This document shows, piece after piece, positions 54,309-62,389 of a stretch of 64,000 nt of DNA. The notes beneath the pieces were generated by a model. The model had not been told where the DNA came from. It worked only from the letters and a program-made list of their open reading frames with translations, and did not search any database. Position 1 is the stretch's first letter. Each line of letters opens with the position of its first letter. Origin of the DNA: Palsa-506 sp963755815 (GTDB taxonomy: Bacteria > Actinomycetota > Actinomycetes > Streptosporangiales > Streptosporangiaceae); assembly GCA_963755815.1 (NCBI GenBank), contig CAVWLF010000003.1, positions 124,001 through 188,000 on the forward strand. Direction: 5' to 3'. A program made the translations under genes and the position numbers.

Positions 54309-55178
54309 TTAAAGCGCGACGGGGGTGGATTCCGGCACGGAGTCGAAGGCGCGCGCCGCGCCCGCCGGGACGCTGCCCTCGCTCAGGTCTTCCCGGACGG
54401 CCAGTTCGTGATCGAATTTACCGACCCGCTCGACCACATAGGAATCCAGTGCCTTGAGCAATTCCGTGAACGAGCTAACCCCGAAGCGCCGTTCATCGAA
54501 GGTCGGGTCAAGGCGCTTAACCAGCGGCCGGATACTTGCCTTGAGTACCCACGGCTCACCGCGGCCGGCGGCGAGCCTGCGCAGCGCCGTCACGACAAGA
54601 TCCGCCGCGTCCTCCAGCGAGCCAAGTTCCTCCGGCGCGGCCGCTACGCCGCCCGTCATCGGTACGACGCTGCCGACGGTCAGGCCCAGGTAGTCGCGGA
54701 ACTCATCGCAGGCGAACTGGAAGCTCTTGGGGGTAACCGCAGTGCCGATGCCGATGAACACCCGGCCCTGCTTGCGGCAGCGCTGGGCCAGGGAGGTGTA
54801 GTCGCTATCGGACGCGACGACGATCACGTGCGTAACGTGCGCCTGTTGCTGCATGTCCTCGGCGACGTCCAGGACCAGGCGAATGTCAGCGCCGTTCTTC
54901 GAAGCGGTCAGCGGGAAGAGCTGGACTAGATCAACCGCGTGCGCTTGCATTTCATCGCGGTATCGACCGAAATATTGCCAGTTCGCATAGGCGCGGTGGA
55001 CGACGATGCGCCCCAGGGTCGCCGCATACTCGACGACTGGGTCGAAATCCACCACTGGCTCCTGCGGCCTGAACCTGGCCGTCCGGTAGGCGCCTTCTCC
55101 GCGGAGTTCGTCGAGCACGCAGGCGTGCACATTCTCGAAATCCCAGTAGATCGCTATACCAGCGTCCAAACCGGTCAC
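54309..55178 (-). CDS. NYN (PIN-like) RNase with C-terminal LOTUS/OST-HTH-like domain
   Basis: A 289-aa putative ribonuclease starting at GTG 55178 with GGGGG upstream. The NYN domain (about 5-165) shows the acidic metal cluster IAIYWDFENVHACV, KNGADIRLVLDVAEDM and VVASDSDYTSLAQRC followed by GRVFIGIGTAVTPKSF. Residues about 190-265 (LVVTALRRLAAGRGEPWVLK, IRPLVKRLDPTFDERRFGVS, FTELLKALDSYVVER) match the winged-helix OST-HTH/LOTUS pattern that binds RNA in eukaryotic germ-line proteins. Bacterial NYN-LOTUS proteins are known, but their targets are not well defined. Confidence 0.85.
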   Translation of the reverse strand: MTGLDAGIAIYWDFENVHACVLDELRGEGAYRTARFRPQEPVVDFDPVVEYAATLGRIVVHRAYANWQYFGRYRDEMQAHAVDLVQLFPLTASKNGADIRLVLDVAEDMQQQAHVTHVIVVASDSDYTSLAQRCRKQGRVFIGIGTAVTPKSFQFACDEFRDYLGLTVGSVVPMTGGVAAAPEELGSLEDAADLVVTALRRLAAGRGEPWVLKASIRPLVKRLDPTFDERRFGVSSFTELLKALDSYVVERVGKFDHELAVREDLSEGSVPAGAARAFDSVPESTPVAL

Positions 55179-55274
55179 CGCCCCCAGTGGGTAACATCAC
55201 GTCGCAACATAAATCCTACGAGGGCAAGCCGGACGTCCAAGGCAGCTTTCCGGCATTTGTTCCACGCGCCGCTG

Positions 55275-55352
55275 CGCGGCCCCGGATCGCTGTGCGGTCA
55301 CCGGCCCGGGCTGGCGTTCGCGGCCCGGATCGCGGTGCGGTCACCGGCCCGG
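55275..55352 (+). repeat. Pair of about 34-bp direct repeats upstream of Clp-N copy 2
   Basis: CGCGGCCCCGGATCGCTGTG followed by CGGTCACCGGCCCGG (55275-55309) recurs at 55319-55352 with one base missing and one substitution. The spacer to the next gene is about 110 bases. The repeats could be regulatory (one contains GTTCGCGG) or simple duplication. Confidence 0.6.
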
Positions 55353-55461
55353 CTGCGAGCGCAAATTTCGGCACGCGGTCCCACCCAAACGGCTGAACGC
55401 GATGTATCTTGAAATCTGCGGAGCATATCCGGGACGAGGCCTGAGAAGGGCGGCGTGAAGC

Positions 55462-56287
55462 ATGTTCGAGAGGTTCACCGACCGGGCACGGCGGGTGGTG
55501 GTCCTGGCCCAGGAAGAGGCCAGGACGCTCAACCACGACTACATCGGCACCGAGCACCTTCTGCTCGGGCTGATCCACGAGGGCCACGGCGTCGCCGCCA
55601 AGGTACTCGAGTCGCTGGGGATCAGCGACGAGGCGGTGACCCGGCAGATCGACGAGAGCGTCGGCCGGGGCACGAAGCCCGCACGATCCGGGCATATCCC
55701 GTTCACGGCGCGCGCCAAGAAGGCGCTGGAGCTGTCCTTGCGCGAGGCGCTGCAGCTCGGTCACAACTACATCGGCACCGAGCACATCCTGCTCGGGCTG
55801 ATCCGCGAGGGCGAAGGCCCCGGCGCGCAGGTGCTGACCGCCCTGAACGTGGACCTGGATACGGTCCGCGAGCGGGTAGTCGAGCTGCTGCGCGGTCACC
55901 AGGGCCAGGCAGCTACCCGCCTTGCGCTCCGGCAAGGGCGGCCGCGTGAAGCGCAGGCTGCTGGCCGAGATCCTCGCCCACGTCGAGTCGATCGACTCGC
56001 GCCTGTCGGCCGTCGAGCAGCGCGTGGGTATCGGACCGGACCTGAGCGACCTCGACAAGCAGATCAAGCAGGCGCACGACGACAAGGACTCCGCCATCGA
56101 CGCGCAGGACTTCGAGACGGCCGCGGTGCTGCGGGACAAGGAGAAGCAATTGCTGGCCGACAAGACCTCCCGGCAGGAATCGTGGGCCGCTGCGCATGCG
56201 GACCTGCCGTCCCTGACCGACGAGGTCGAGCGCCTTCGCGGCCTGCTTGGCCAGCCGGGCATCAAGCCGCACGACGGTGCCGCATAG
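55462..56287 (+). pseudogene. Clp-N-domain protein with UVR motif, no ATPase domain (copy 2), frameshifted
   Basis: Frame 1 (ATG 55462) has two Clp_N repeats, MFERFTDRARRVVVLAQEEA with HDYIGTEHLLLGLIHEGHG, then HNYIGTEHILLGLIREGEG. After about residue 152 the frame is lost at 55905-55925, and a second frame carries LRSGKGGRVKRRLLAEILAH, a coiled segment and a UVR-like motif, IDAQDFETAAVLRDKEKQLL, as in ClpC between its two ATPase domains. Together about 275 aa. This N-domain-plus-UVR arrangement without AAA+ domains is seen in actinomycetes and probably acts as an adaptor or decoy for the ClpC protease. The stop is TAG 56285. Confidence 0.78.
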
Positions 56288-56395
56288 TCAGCCGGCCGGT
56301 GATCGCCGTTCCGCTGGCCCGGGTCCAGCCCGGCTGACGTCGCCATGGCCTCGGCACGGCCGCTGATGATGCTGGCCACGGACGGGTAAAGCTGG

Positions 56396-57253
56396 TCAGG
56401 GGCGTACGTCCGCGGACAGGCGGTCGAGCAGCGCCCGGCGCCACTCCTCCGTCTGCCGGACCTGGTTGAACGTGAACAGGTGCAGTCCCTCGACGGCTGA
56501 CGCGGGGGCGGCCAGGGTGGCGCCGGTGCGCTCGAGCAGCCGCTCGGGACTGTAGCCGCCGGGGGTGCCGAGGCGGAGGAACCACTCGGTGTGCCCGGCC
56601 AGGAATCGGGCCGACTCGGCGGCGCCCGCCTTGGCCGCCATCCGCAGCAGCCTGGCCCGCTCGACCGGCCCGGCCAGGCCGACGAACAGCGGCAGCGTGA
56701 TGCCCCGGGCCCGGATCCGGCTGATCCAGTGCCGCAGCGTGGCGGGATTGAAGCACAGGTTGCTGACCACGTAGGTGGCGTGCAGTCGCTTGTCCCACAT
56801 CGCCTGGATGGTGATGTCGTCGTCGATCTTCGGGTGACTCTCCGGGTAACCGGTGATGCCCACCCGCGCGAACGGGCGGCCCATCTCGGTGAGCTGCTCC
56901 AGCAGGGACAGCGCGCTGGCGAACCGGCCGACCGGCGGGTCGGCGTCCCCGGCCGGGACGAAGACGTCGTCAATTCCGCAGCCGGTCAGCCGGGCGACGA
57001 TCTCGGCCAGGTGCGCGTCGTCCCGGACCAGCCGGGCGGACAGATGCGGCACGACCTGGTAGCCGTGGCCCGCCAGCCGCTCGGCGAGCGCGATGGTCTC
57101 CTCCAGGCCCTTGGCCGGTGAGGCGGTGACCGTGACGGTCAGCTCCGTCGGCACCCAGTCGAGCACGGCCTGCTCGGTGCGCGGCGCGGGCAGCACCTCG
57201 TACCGGGGACTTTGCAGCAGCGGCGCCGCCCGCGCCAGGCCGGCCCGGATCAC
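56396..57253 (-). CDS. Methylenetetrahydrofolate reductase-family protein (MetF-like)
   Basis: A 285-aa TIM-barrel flavoprotein. GTG 57253 overlaps the DUF1638 stop (GTGA). Family features are DWVPTELTVTVTASPAKGLE, GYQVVPHLSARLVRD, DDVFVPAGDADPP and VGITGYPESHP in the barrel core, then FNPATLRHWISRIRARGITL and LPLFVGLAG. It should interconvert 5-methyl-THF and 5,10-methylene-THF; in this operon the direction would be oxidation of methyl groups delivered by the corrinoid system. It lacks the usual MetF start and is the last gene of the unit. Confidence 0.83.
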   Translation of the reverse strand: MIRAGLARAAPLLQSPRYEVLPAPRTEQAVLDWVPTELTVTVTASPAKGLEETIALAERLAGHGYQVVPHLSARLVRDDAHLAEIVARLTGCGIDDVFVPAGDADPPVGRFASALSLLEQLTEMGRPFARVGITGYPESHPKIDDDITIQAMWDKRLHATYVVSNLCFNPATLRHWISRIRARGITLPLFVGLAGPVERARLLRMAAKAGAAESARFLAGHTEWFLRLGTPGGYSPERLLERTGATLAAPASAVEGLHLFTFNQVRQTEEWRRALLDRLSADVRP

Positions 57254-58050
57254 GGCGAGCAACTTTCATGATCCGGAAGGATCCGCGTCATATCTGGCGC
57301 CAGATCCTTCCCGATAAGGGGCTCAGCCACTTTCGGGGGCGACTCAGCCACCAGGAGCTCAAGCTCGTGCTCCAGGCCGCCGGTGCCGGTGTCAAGCACC
57401 GTGAGCGGCAGGCCGAACATCGCGCCGATGGCCGCTGCCTCCGCGTCGAGCGCCGCGTCGCGGGCCTGAGCCAGCCAGACCAGCCGCCGGTAGTGGCCGA
57501 AGTAATCCGGCCACAGCTCCGGGTACCGATCGAGCCCGAGCTCGGCCAGCACCGACCGGCGGAAGCTGCGTACCAGGAAGTCAGTCAGCAGGTACGTGCC
57601 GGGCTCGGCCTCGAACATGGCCCGCAGCCGGTCCGGGCCGGCCAGCACGTCATAGCAGTGCAGCCCGGGCAGGCGGCGGATGCCGAGGCGCTCGCAGAGC
57701 GAGTCAAGCGCCCCGTAGCTGCCGCAGTCGGCGTAGCCGAGCGCCACCCGCAGGCCGCGTTCCTGCAGGTCGCGGGTCAGCTGCTCGGCGGCGGGAGCGA
57801 TCCGGTCCGGGTGATTGTGCAGCAGCGACGGGAGCAAGTGCAGTTCGATCGTCCAGCCCCGCCGGGCGGCGATCTCCCGGATGTGCCCGCCCAGCGCGCC
57901 ACAGGCGATAACCGCGACCTCAGCCGCGAGCACCGGCTCAGTCAGCACCGGCTCGGGCGGCACTGGCTCAGTCAGCACTGGCTCAGGCCGGGAACTGCAG
58001 CTGCTCAACGAACCGGTCGTTGAAGTCAGCGCGGTCAGAGAGCTCGACAT
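57250..58050 (-). CDS. DUF1638 protein of the corrinoid methyltransferase operon
   Basis: A 266-aa protein starting at ATG 58050 with a perfect GAGGAGGT site. An N-terminal 40-residue segment contains the duplication EPVLTEPVPP / EPVLTEPVLA. The DUF1638 domain follows: AVIACGALGGHIREIAARRG, NHPDRIAPAAEQ, ALGYADCGSYGALDSLCERL and HCYDVLAG. The Cys/His/Tyr residues suggest a metal or cobalamin-related role; the family has no established activity that I know of but recurs beside corrinoid methyltransferases. The gene starts 68 bases inside the RACo gene. Confidence 0.8.
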   Translation of the reverse strand: MSSSLTALTSTTGSLSSCSSRPEPVLTEPVPPEPVLTEPVLAAEVAVIACGALGGHIREIAARRGWTIELHLLPSLLHNHPDRIAPAAEQLTRDLQERGLRVALGYADCGSYGALDSLCERLGIRRLPGLHCYDVLAGPDRLRAMFEAEPGTYLLTDFLVRSFRRSVLAELGLDRYPELWPDYFGHYRRLVWLAQARDAALDAEAAAIGAMFGLPLTVLDTGTGGLEHELELLVAESPPKVAEPLIGKDLAPDMTRILPDHESCSP

Positions 58051-59881
58051 ATCGCACCTCCTCAAGCAGCGCCAGCGCGCCGGCCCGCTCCCGCATGCTG
58101 AGCAGCGCCATCTTCGCGCCCTCGCCGGCCACGTTGCCCGCGCTGACCACCCGGAGCACCGGCAGCCGCGGCACCAGCCCGAGCCTGATCGCGTTGGCCG
58201 GCGACAGGTAGCTGCCGAACGATCCGGCCAGCAGCACCTGCTGGATATCCCCGGGCGCCAGGCCGGCTTCCTCCAGCAGGATGTCCCACCCGGTGGCGAT
58301 GGCTGCCTTGGCGAACTGCAGCTCGCGCACATCCCGCTGGGACAAGTAGATCGACTGCGAAACGTCGCCCGGCTCGCCGAGCCAGTGCAGCACGAAGACC
58401 CGCTCGGCGCCCAGCTGGGTCAGCCGGGAGGCGAGGCCGGGCGCGATGGCCGCCGCATCCTGCTCCGGGATCAGCCGCCCGGACCGGTCCAGCAGCCCGA
58501 GCCGGACCAGCCCGGCGACCGCGTCCACCAGCCCGGATCCGCACAGCCCGGCCGGCGGCGCATCGCCGATGACCTTGAGGTCCAGGCCATCCGGGGTCAT
58601 CGAGACGACCTCGATCGCCCCGTCGGCGGCGCGCATGCCGCACCGGATCGCCGCGCCCTCGAAGGCCGGTCCGGCCGGGGCCGCGGTGCCGAGCAGCCAG
58701 TCCCGGTTGCCGAGCACGATCTCGCAGTTCGTGCCGATGTCCACGAATAGCCTGGTCCGCGCGTCGCGGTTCATCCCCGAAGCCAGCAGCCCGGCGGTGA
58801 TGTCGCCACCCACGTAGGCGCCGAACGACGGGAAGATCACGGCCCGCGCCCGGGGGTGCACGCTGACCCCGATGTCGGCCGCCAGCACCTCGGGGAACAG
58901 CCGGGTCGACATGATGAACGGGGCCACGCCGAGCGGCTCCGGATCGATGCCGAGGGCCAGGTGGGTCATCGTGGCGTTGCCCGCCATGGCCACCTCAAGC
59001 ACGTCGGCGGGATCGACCCCGGCCTGCTGGCACACCTCGGCGGCCAGCTCGTTGAGCGACTCGTGCGCCAGCCGGGTGAGCCGCTCCAGCGTGGCGGGAT
59101 CCATCATCACGGCGCTGATCCGGGTAATCACGTCCGCCCCGAATGGCTGCTGCTTGCTGAGCATGGACGCCACGGCCATCGGCGTCCCGGTGGACAGGTC
59201 AAGCAGCGTGGCGACCACCGTGGTCGTGCCCAGGTCGAAGGCGATGCCGTACAGCCGGCCGGTGGTGTCGCCTTCCTGCACGTCGATCAGCACGTCGTCC
59301 ACGATCACCGCGGTGACCTTGTAGTCAGCCGCGCGCAGCACCCGCCCGATCACCCGCAGCGCGTGCAGGTCCGCGCGCAGCTCCAGGTCGTCCACCGCGG
59401 CCAGCACCCGCTCGAGGTCGGTCAGCTGATCGGCGAGCGACGGCTCGTCCAGCTCCAGGTAGCGTTTCTGCGCGGCGGGCCGCAGGATGACCTGCCGGCC
59501 CACCCCGACGGTGGCCGCCTTCGGCCGGGTCACCAGCGGCGGCACGTCCACCCGCAGGTCCGCCGCCGTCACCACCCGGCAGGCCAGCCGCCAGCCCTCC
59601 CGCAGCTCATCCGGGGAGAACGCGCGCACGTCCAGCGGGGTCACCTCAGCCCCGCCATCGACGATCCGGACCTTGCATTTCTTGCAGGTGCCGTGGCCGC
59701 CGCAGGTGGAGTCGATGGCGATGCCGTTCCAGCTCGCCGCGTCGAAGAGCGTCACGCCCGGCGGCACCCGCACCCTGGTCCCGGCCGGCTCGAAATACAG
59801 GTCAACGCGCGCCGGGGCGTCCGCCGCCGGGTCGCCGGCCGCGGTGCTGCCGGTCAGCGGCGGGTCGCTGGTCTGGGTCAC
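57983..59881 (-). CDS. Reductive activator of corrinoid proteins (RACo-like, ASKHA fold)
   Basis: A 632-aa protein. GTG 59881 overlaps the upstream stop (GTGA). An N-terminal [2Fe-2S] ferredoxin domain has Cys60, Cys66, Cys69 (STCGGHGTCKKC) and Cys101; a middle domain follows to about residue 210; the C-terminal ASKHA ATPase shows GIAFDLGTTTVVATLLDL, VAMAGNATMTHLALGIDP, FVDIGTNCEIVLGNRDWLLG and VLLAGSFGSYLSP. It reduces inactive Co(II) to Co(I) in the corrinoid protein at ATP cost. The 3' end overlaps the DUF1638 gene. Confidence 0.93.
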   Translation of the reverse strand: MTQTSDPPLTGSTAAGDPAADAPARVDLYFEPAGTRVRVPPGVTLFDAASWNGIAIDSTCGGHGTCKKCKVRIVDGGAEVTPLDVRAFSPDELREGWRLACRVVTAADLRVDVPPLVTRPKAATVGVGRQVILRPAAQKRYLELDEPSLADQLTDLERVLAAVDDLELRADLHALRVIGRVLRAADYKVTAVIVDDVLIDVQEGDTTGRLYGIAFDLGTTTVVATLLDLSTGTPMAVASMLSKQQPFGADVITRISAVMMDPATLERLTRLAHESLNELAAEVCQQAGVDPADVLEVAMAGNATMTHLALGIDPEPLGVAPFIMSTRLFPEVLAADIGVSVHPRARAVIFPSFGAYVGGDITAGLLASGMNRDARTRLFVDIGTNCEIVLGNRDWLLGTAAPAGPAFEGAAIRCGMRAADGAIEVVSMTPDGLDLKVIGDAPPAGLCGSGLVDAVAGLVRLGLLDRSGRLIPEQDAAAIAPGLASRLTQLGAERVFVLHWLGEPGDVSQSIYLSQRDVRELQFAKAAIATGWDILLEEAGLAPGDIQQVLLAGSFGSYLSPANAIRLGLVPRLPVLRVVSAGNVAGEGAKMALLSMRERAGALALLEEVRYVELSDRADFNDRFVEQLQFPA

Positions 59882-60741
59882 GTGGCTGCGGCTGCCTGCT
59901 GCGCGCGGTGCGCCGCGATCCAGGACGCGCCCCATGCATCCCGGTTGAGCAGCAGGTCAGCCGCCTTGACCGAGCGGACCAGCTGCGGCGAGCGGGCGTC
60001 GATGATCGCGCTGGTCAGCCCGGCCTTGATCGCCATCGGCAGGAACGCGGCGCCGATCGACGCGCGGTCGGGCATGCCGAACGAGACGTTGGACGCCCCG
60101 AGCGTCATGTTCACGCCGAACTCGTCGTGCAGCAGCGCGATCGTCTCCAGCGTGGTCAGCACCAGCGAGGTGTCCGCGCCGATCGGCATGGCCAGCGGGT
60201 CGATCACGATGTCCTCGATGGGAATGCCGTACTTCCCGGTCGCCACGTCGATGATCTTGCGGGCCAGCTCGACCCGGCGGGCGGGCTCCGCCGGGATCTC
60301 CTCCTCGTCGTTCGGCAGCGCGATGACCGCGGCGCCGTGCCGCTTGACCAGCGGGAGGATGGCGTCCATCCGCTCGTCCTCGGCGGTGATCGAGTTGACC
60401 AGCGCCTTGCCCTCGTAGGCGGCCAGGCCGGCCTCAAGGACCTCGATGATCGAGGAATCCAGGCACAACGGCAGGTCGCACGCGCCCTGGATCAGCCGGA
60501 TGGCCTTGACCATCAGGTCGGTCTCGTCCGCCAGCGGCGCGCCCATGTTGACGTCAAGGACCATCGCGCCGCCCGCTACCTGCTGCGCGACGTCGATCTC
60601 GATCCGGGACAGGTCTCCCCGGCGCAGCTGTTCCTGGAAGATCTTGCGGCCGGTCGGGTTGATCCGCTCACCAATGATGCAAAACGGGCTCTCGGCGCCG
60701 ATGACCAGCTCACGGGTTCTGGACGCCAGGATTGTGTCCAC
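59878..60741 (-). CDS. Pterin-binding methyltransferase (methyl-THF:corrinoid, AcsE/MtgA-like)
   Basis: A 287-aa DHP-synthase-fold enzyme with a GTG start. The pterin-binding core has FCIIGERINPTGRKIFQEQL, MVLDVNMGAPLADETDLMVK, LCLDSSIIEVLEAGL, LVNSITAEDERMDAILPLV and NMTLGASNVSFGMPDR, the last with the Asn that contacts THF-methyl in AcsE. It should transfer the methyl group between the corrinoid protein and tetrahydrofolate. The gene starts 8 bases after the corrinoid protein stop. Confidence 0.9.
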   Translation of the reverse strand: MDTILASRTRELVIGAESPFCIIGERINPTGRKIFQEQLRRGDLSRIEIDVAQQVAGGAMVLDVNMGAPLADETDLMVKAIRLIQGACDLPLCLDSSIIEVLEAGLAAYEGKALVNSITAEDERMDAILPLVKRHGAAVIALPNDEEEIPAEPARRVELARKIIDVATGKYGIPIEDIVIDPLAMPIGADTSLVLTTLETIALLHDEFGVNMTLGASNVSFGMPDRASIGAAFLPMAIKAGLTSAIIDARSPQLVRSVKAADLLLNRDAWGASWIAAHRAQQAAAAT

Positions 60742-60749
60742 GCCGGCGC

Positions 60750-61415
60750 CTATGCCCGCGCCAGGGCGCGGCGCTGCGACAGCAGCTCCTTGGCCCGCAC
60801 GACGGCCGCCGACGCATCGGATGCGTAGCCGTCGGCCCCGACCACGTCGGCGTACTCCTGGGTGACCGGCGCGCCGCCGACCATGATGATCACCTGGTCG
60901 CGCATGCCCGCCTTCTGCAGTGCGTTGATATTCGCCTTGAACATCGGCATGGTCGTGGTCAGGAACGCGGAGAAACCGACGATGTCCGGCTTATGCTCCT
61001 TGATCGCGTCGATGAACTTTTCCGGCGAGACCTGCACCCCCAGGTCGATGACCTCGAAGCCGGCCCCCTCGAACATGATGTTCACCAGGTTCTTGCCGAT
61101 GTCGTGCACGTCGCCCTTGACGGTCCCCATGACGATCTTCCCGATCGGCTCCGCGCCGGTCTCGGCCAGCAGCGGCCGCAGTACCTCCAGCGCCCCGGCC
61201 ATGGCCCGGCCGGCGATCAGCATCTCGGGGACGAAGAAGTCGCCCCGCTCGAACCTGGCGCCGACCTCCTCCAGGGAGGGGATCAGGGCCTCGTACAGCA
61301 GCATCTCCGGGCCGAGCCCCATCTCCAGGCCCTGGTTCGTGAGGCTGAGTACCTCGGGCGCGTTGCCGACGAGGGTGTAGTCGTAGAGGTCCTTGAGTAG
61401 CTCGTCCTGGGTCAC
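60750..61415 (-). CDS. Corrinoid (cobalamin-binding) protein, MttC/MtgC-like
   Basis: A 221-aa methyl carrier. An N-terminal helical cap domain at about 1-90 (LLYEALIPSLEEVGARFERG) is followed by a Rossmann B12-binding domain with the lower-axial-ligand motif DVHDIGKN (His104), then IMFEGAGFEVIDLGVQVSPE and VGGAPVTQEYADVVGADGYA. It should receive methyl groups from the MttB-family enzyme and give them to the pterin methyltransferase. ATG 61415 overlaps the iclR stop (ATGA). Confidence 0.94.
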   Translation of the reverse strand: MTQDELLKDLYDYTLVGNAPEVLSLTNQGLEMGLGPEMLLYEALIPSLEEVGARFERGDFFVPEMLIAGRAMAGALEVLRPLLAETGAEPIGKIVMGTVKGDVHDIGKNLVNIMFEGAGFEVIDLGVQVSPEKFIDAIKEHKPDIVGFSAFLTTTMPMFKANINALQKAGMRDQVIIMVGGAPVTQEYADVVGADGYASDASAAVVRAKELLSQRRALARA

Positions 61416-62197
61416 GCGGCACCCTCTCTCTGCGGCTGGTGGCTGGCGGTCTGCTGGTATCCGAGCACGGCGGACAGGGCCCGGGCCTGCGCCACGCAGC
61501 TCGCCGCGACGTCGGTCATCCGGGCCCGGGTCAGCCGGCTGGCCGGGCCGGACACGGACAGCGCGGCCGCGACGGCGGCACCGCCGGCGTACACCGGCGC
61601 GGCGACGGCGATAAGGCCGGGCTCGAGTTCCTCGTCGGTGACGGCGTAGCCGCGGCGCCGTACCTCGGCGAGGTCGGCCGCGACGGCGGCGCGGCTGGTG
61701 ATGGTCCTGGCCGTACGGTGCTCCAGGCGGCCCGGCGGCAGGGTCGCGGCGCCGTAGGCGAGCAGCACCTTGCCGAGCGCCGCGCAGTGCAGCGGCACCG
61801 AGAGCCCGACCCAGTTCGTCCCGCCGATCAGGTACGTGCTGTCCACCTGGGCGATCTGCTCGACCATGCCGTTGCTGGCCACGCCGAGGTTCACGGTCTC
61901 GCCGGTCGCTGCGCCGAGCCGGTCAAGGAACGGCCTGGCCACGGCGACCAGGCCGGCCTCGGCGCCGCCGCGCCAGGCGTACCGGACGAACATCTCGCCG
62001 GGCTGGAAGTGGCCGTGATCGTCCCGCCGGACCAGCCCGCCCCGCTCCAGCGCCATCAGCAGCCGGGACGTGGTGCTCTTGGCCAGCCCGGTGGCCGCGG
62101 TCAGCTCGGTGAACGTGACCGGGTCGGGCCCGTGCACGACCTCCCGGAGCAGCTGCGCTGCCCGGTCGACCGCCTGCGTTCCGGTAGGGCTCGCCAC
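61412..62197 (-). CDS. IclR family regulator of the corrinoid methyltransferase locus
   Basis: A 261-aa regulator. The winged helix at about 8-72 (FTELTAATGLAKSTTSRLLM) is followed by an effector domain (TGETVNLGVASNGMVEQIAQ, AALGKVLLAYGAA, GLIAVAAPVYAGGAAVAAAL). It opens the corrinoid operon and is divergent from the mttB-like gene, which it probably controls. It is a close paralogue of the regulator at 34777-35502. Confidence 0.92.
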   Translation of the reverse strand: MASPTGTQAVDRAAQLLREVVHGPDPVTFTELTAATGLAKSTTSRLLMALERGGLVRRDDHGHFQPGEMFVRYAWRGGAEAGLVAVARPFLDRLGAATGETVNLGVASNGMVEQIAQVDSTYLIGGTNWVGLSVPLHCAALGKVLLAYGAATLPPGRLEHRTARTITSRAAVAADLAEVRRRGYAVTDEELEPGLIAVAAPVYAGGAAVAAALSVSGPASRLTRARMTDVAASCVAQARALSAVLGYQQTASHQPQREGAA

Positions 62198-62270
62198 CGC
62201 CGCCTCGTTCCCTGGAGTGCTCCGCAGCGTCCTGGACGCCCGGCGATATCCTCGCCGAGTTCCATCTTAC

Positions 62271-62283
62271 GGAACCATGTTCT
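62271..62283. promoter_or_regulatory. Candidate IclR operator in the divergent mttB/iclR spacer
   Basis: GGAACCATGTTCT at 62271-62283 is an imperfect palindrome (GGAAC / GTTCT) in an AT-rich stretch (62262-62300) of the 192-base intergenic region between divergent genes. The position and symmetry suit an IclR-family dimer. No match to a defined consensus was attempted. Confidence 0.45.
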
Positions 62284-62389
62284 ACTATGTGATCCTAGAT
62301 TCGGGCCACCGGACGGTCAAGCGAGCCCGGTTTGGCTGCGCTGTACCGTTGGCTGATCAGGCACCGTTCTGCGTGGAACTGAGGTGGCG

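Noticed and set aside
58856..60418. A 520-codon + strand frame opposite the RACo and pterin methyltransferase genes
   Set aside because: Shadow frame: its composition is His/Arg/Gly-rich without motifs, while the minus strand carries the conserved enzymes.
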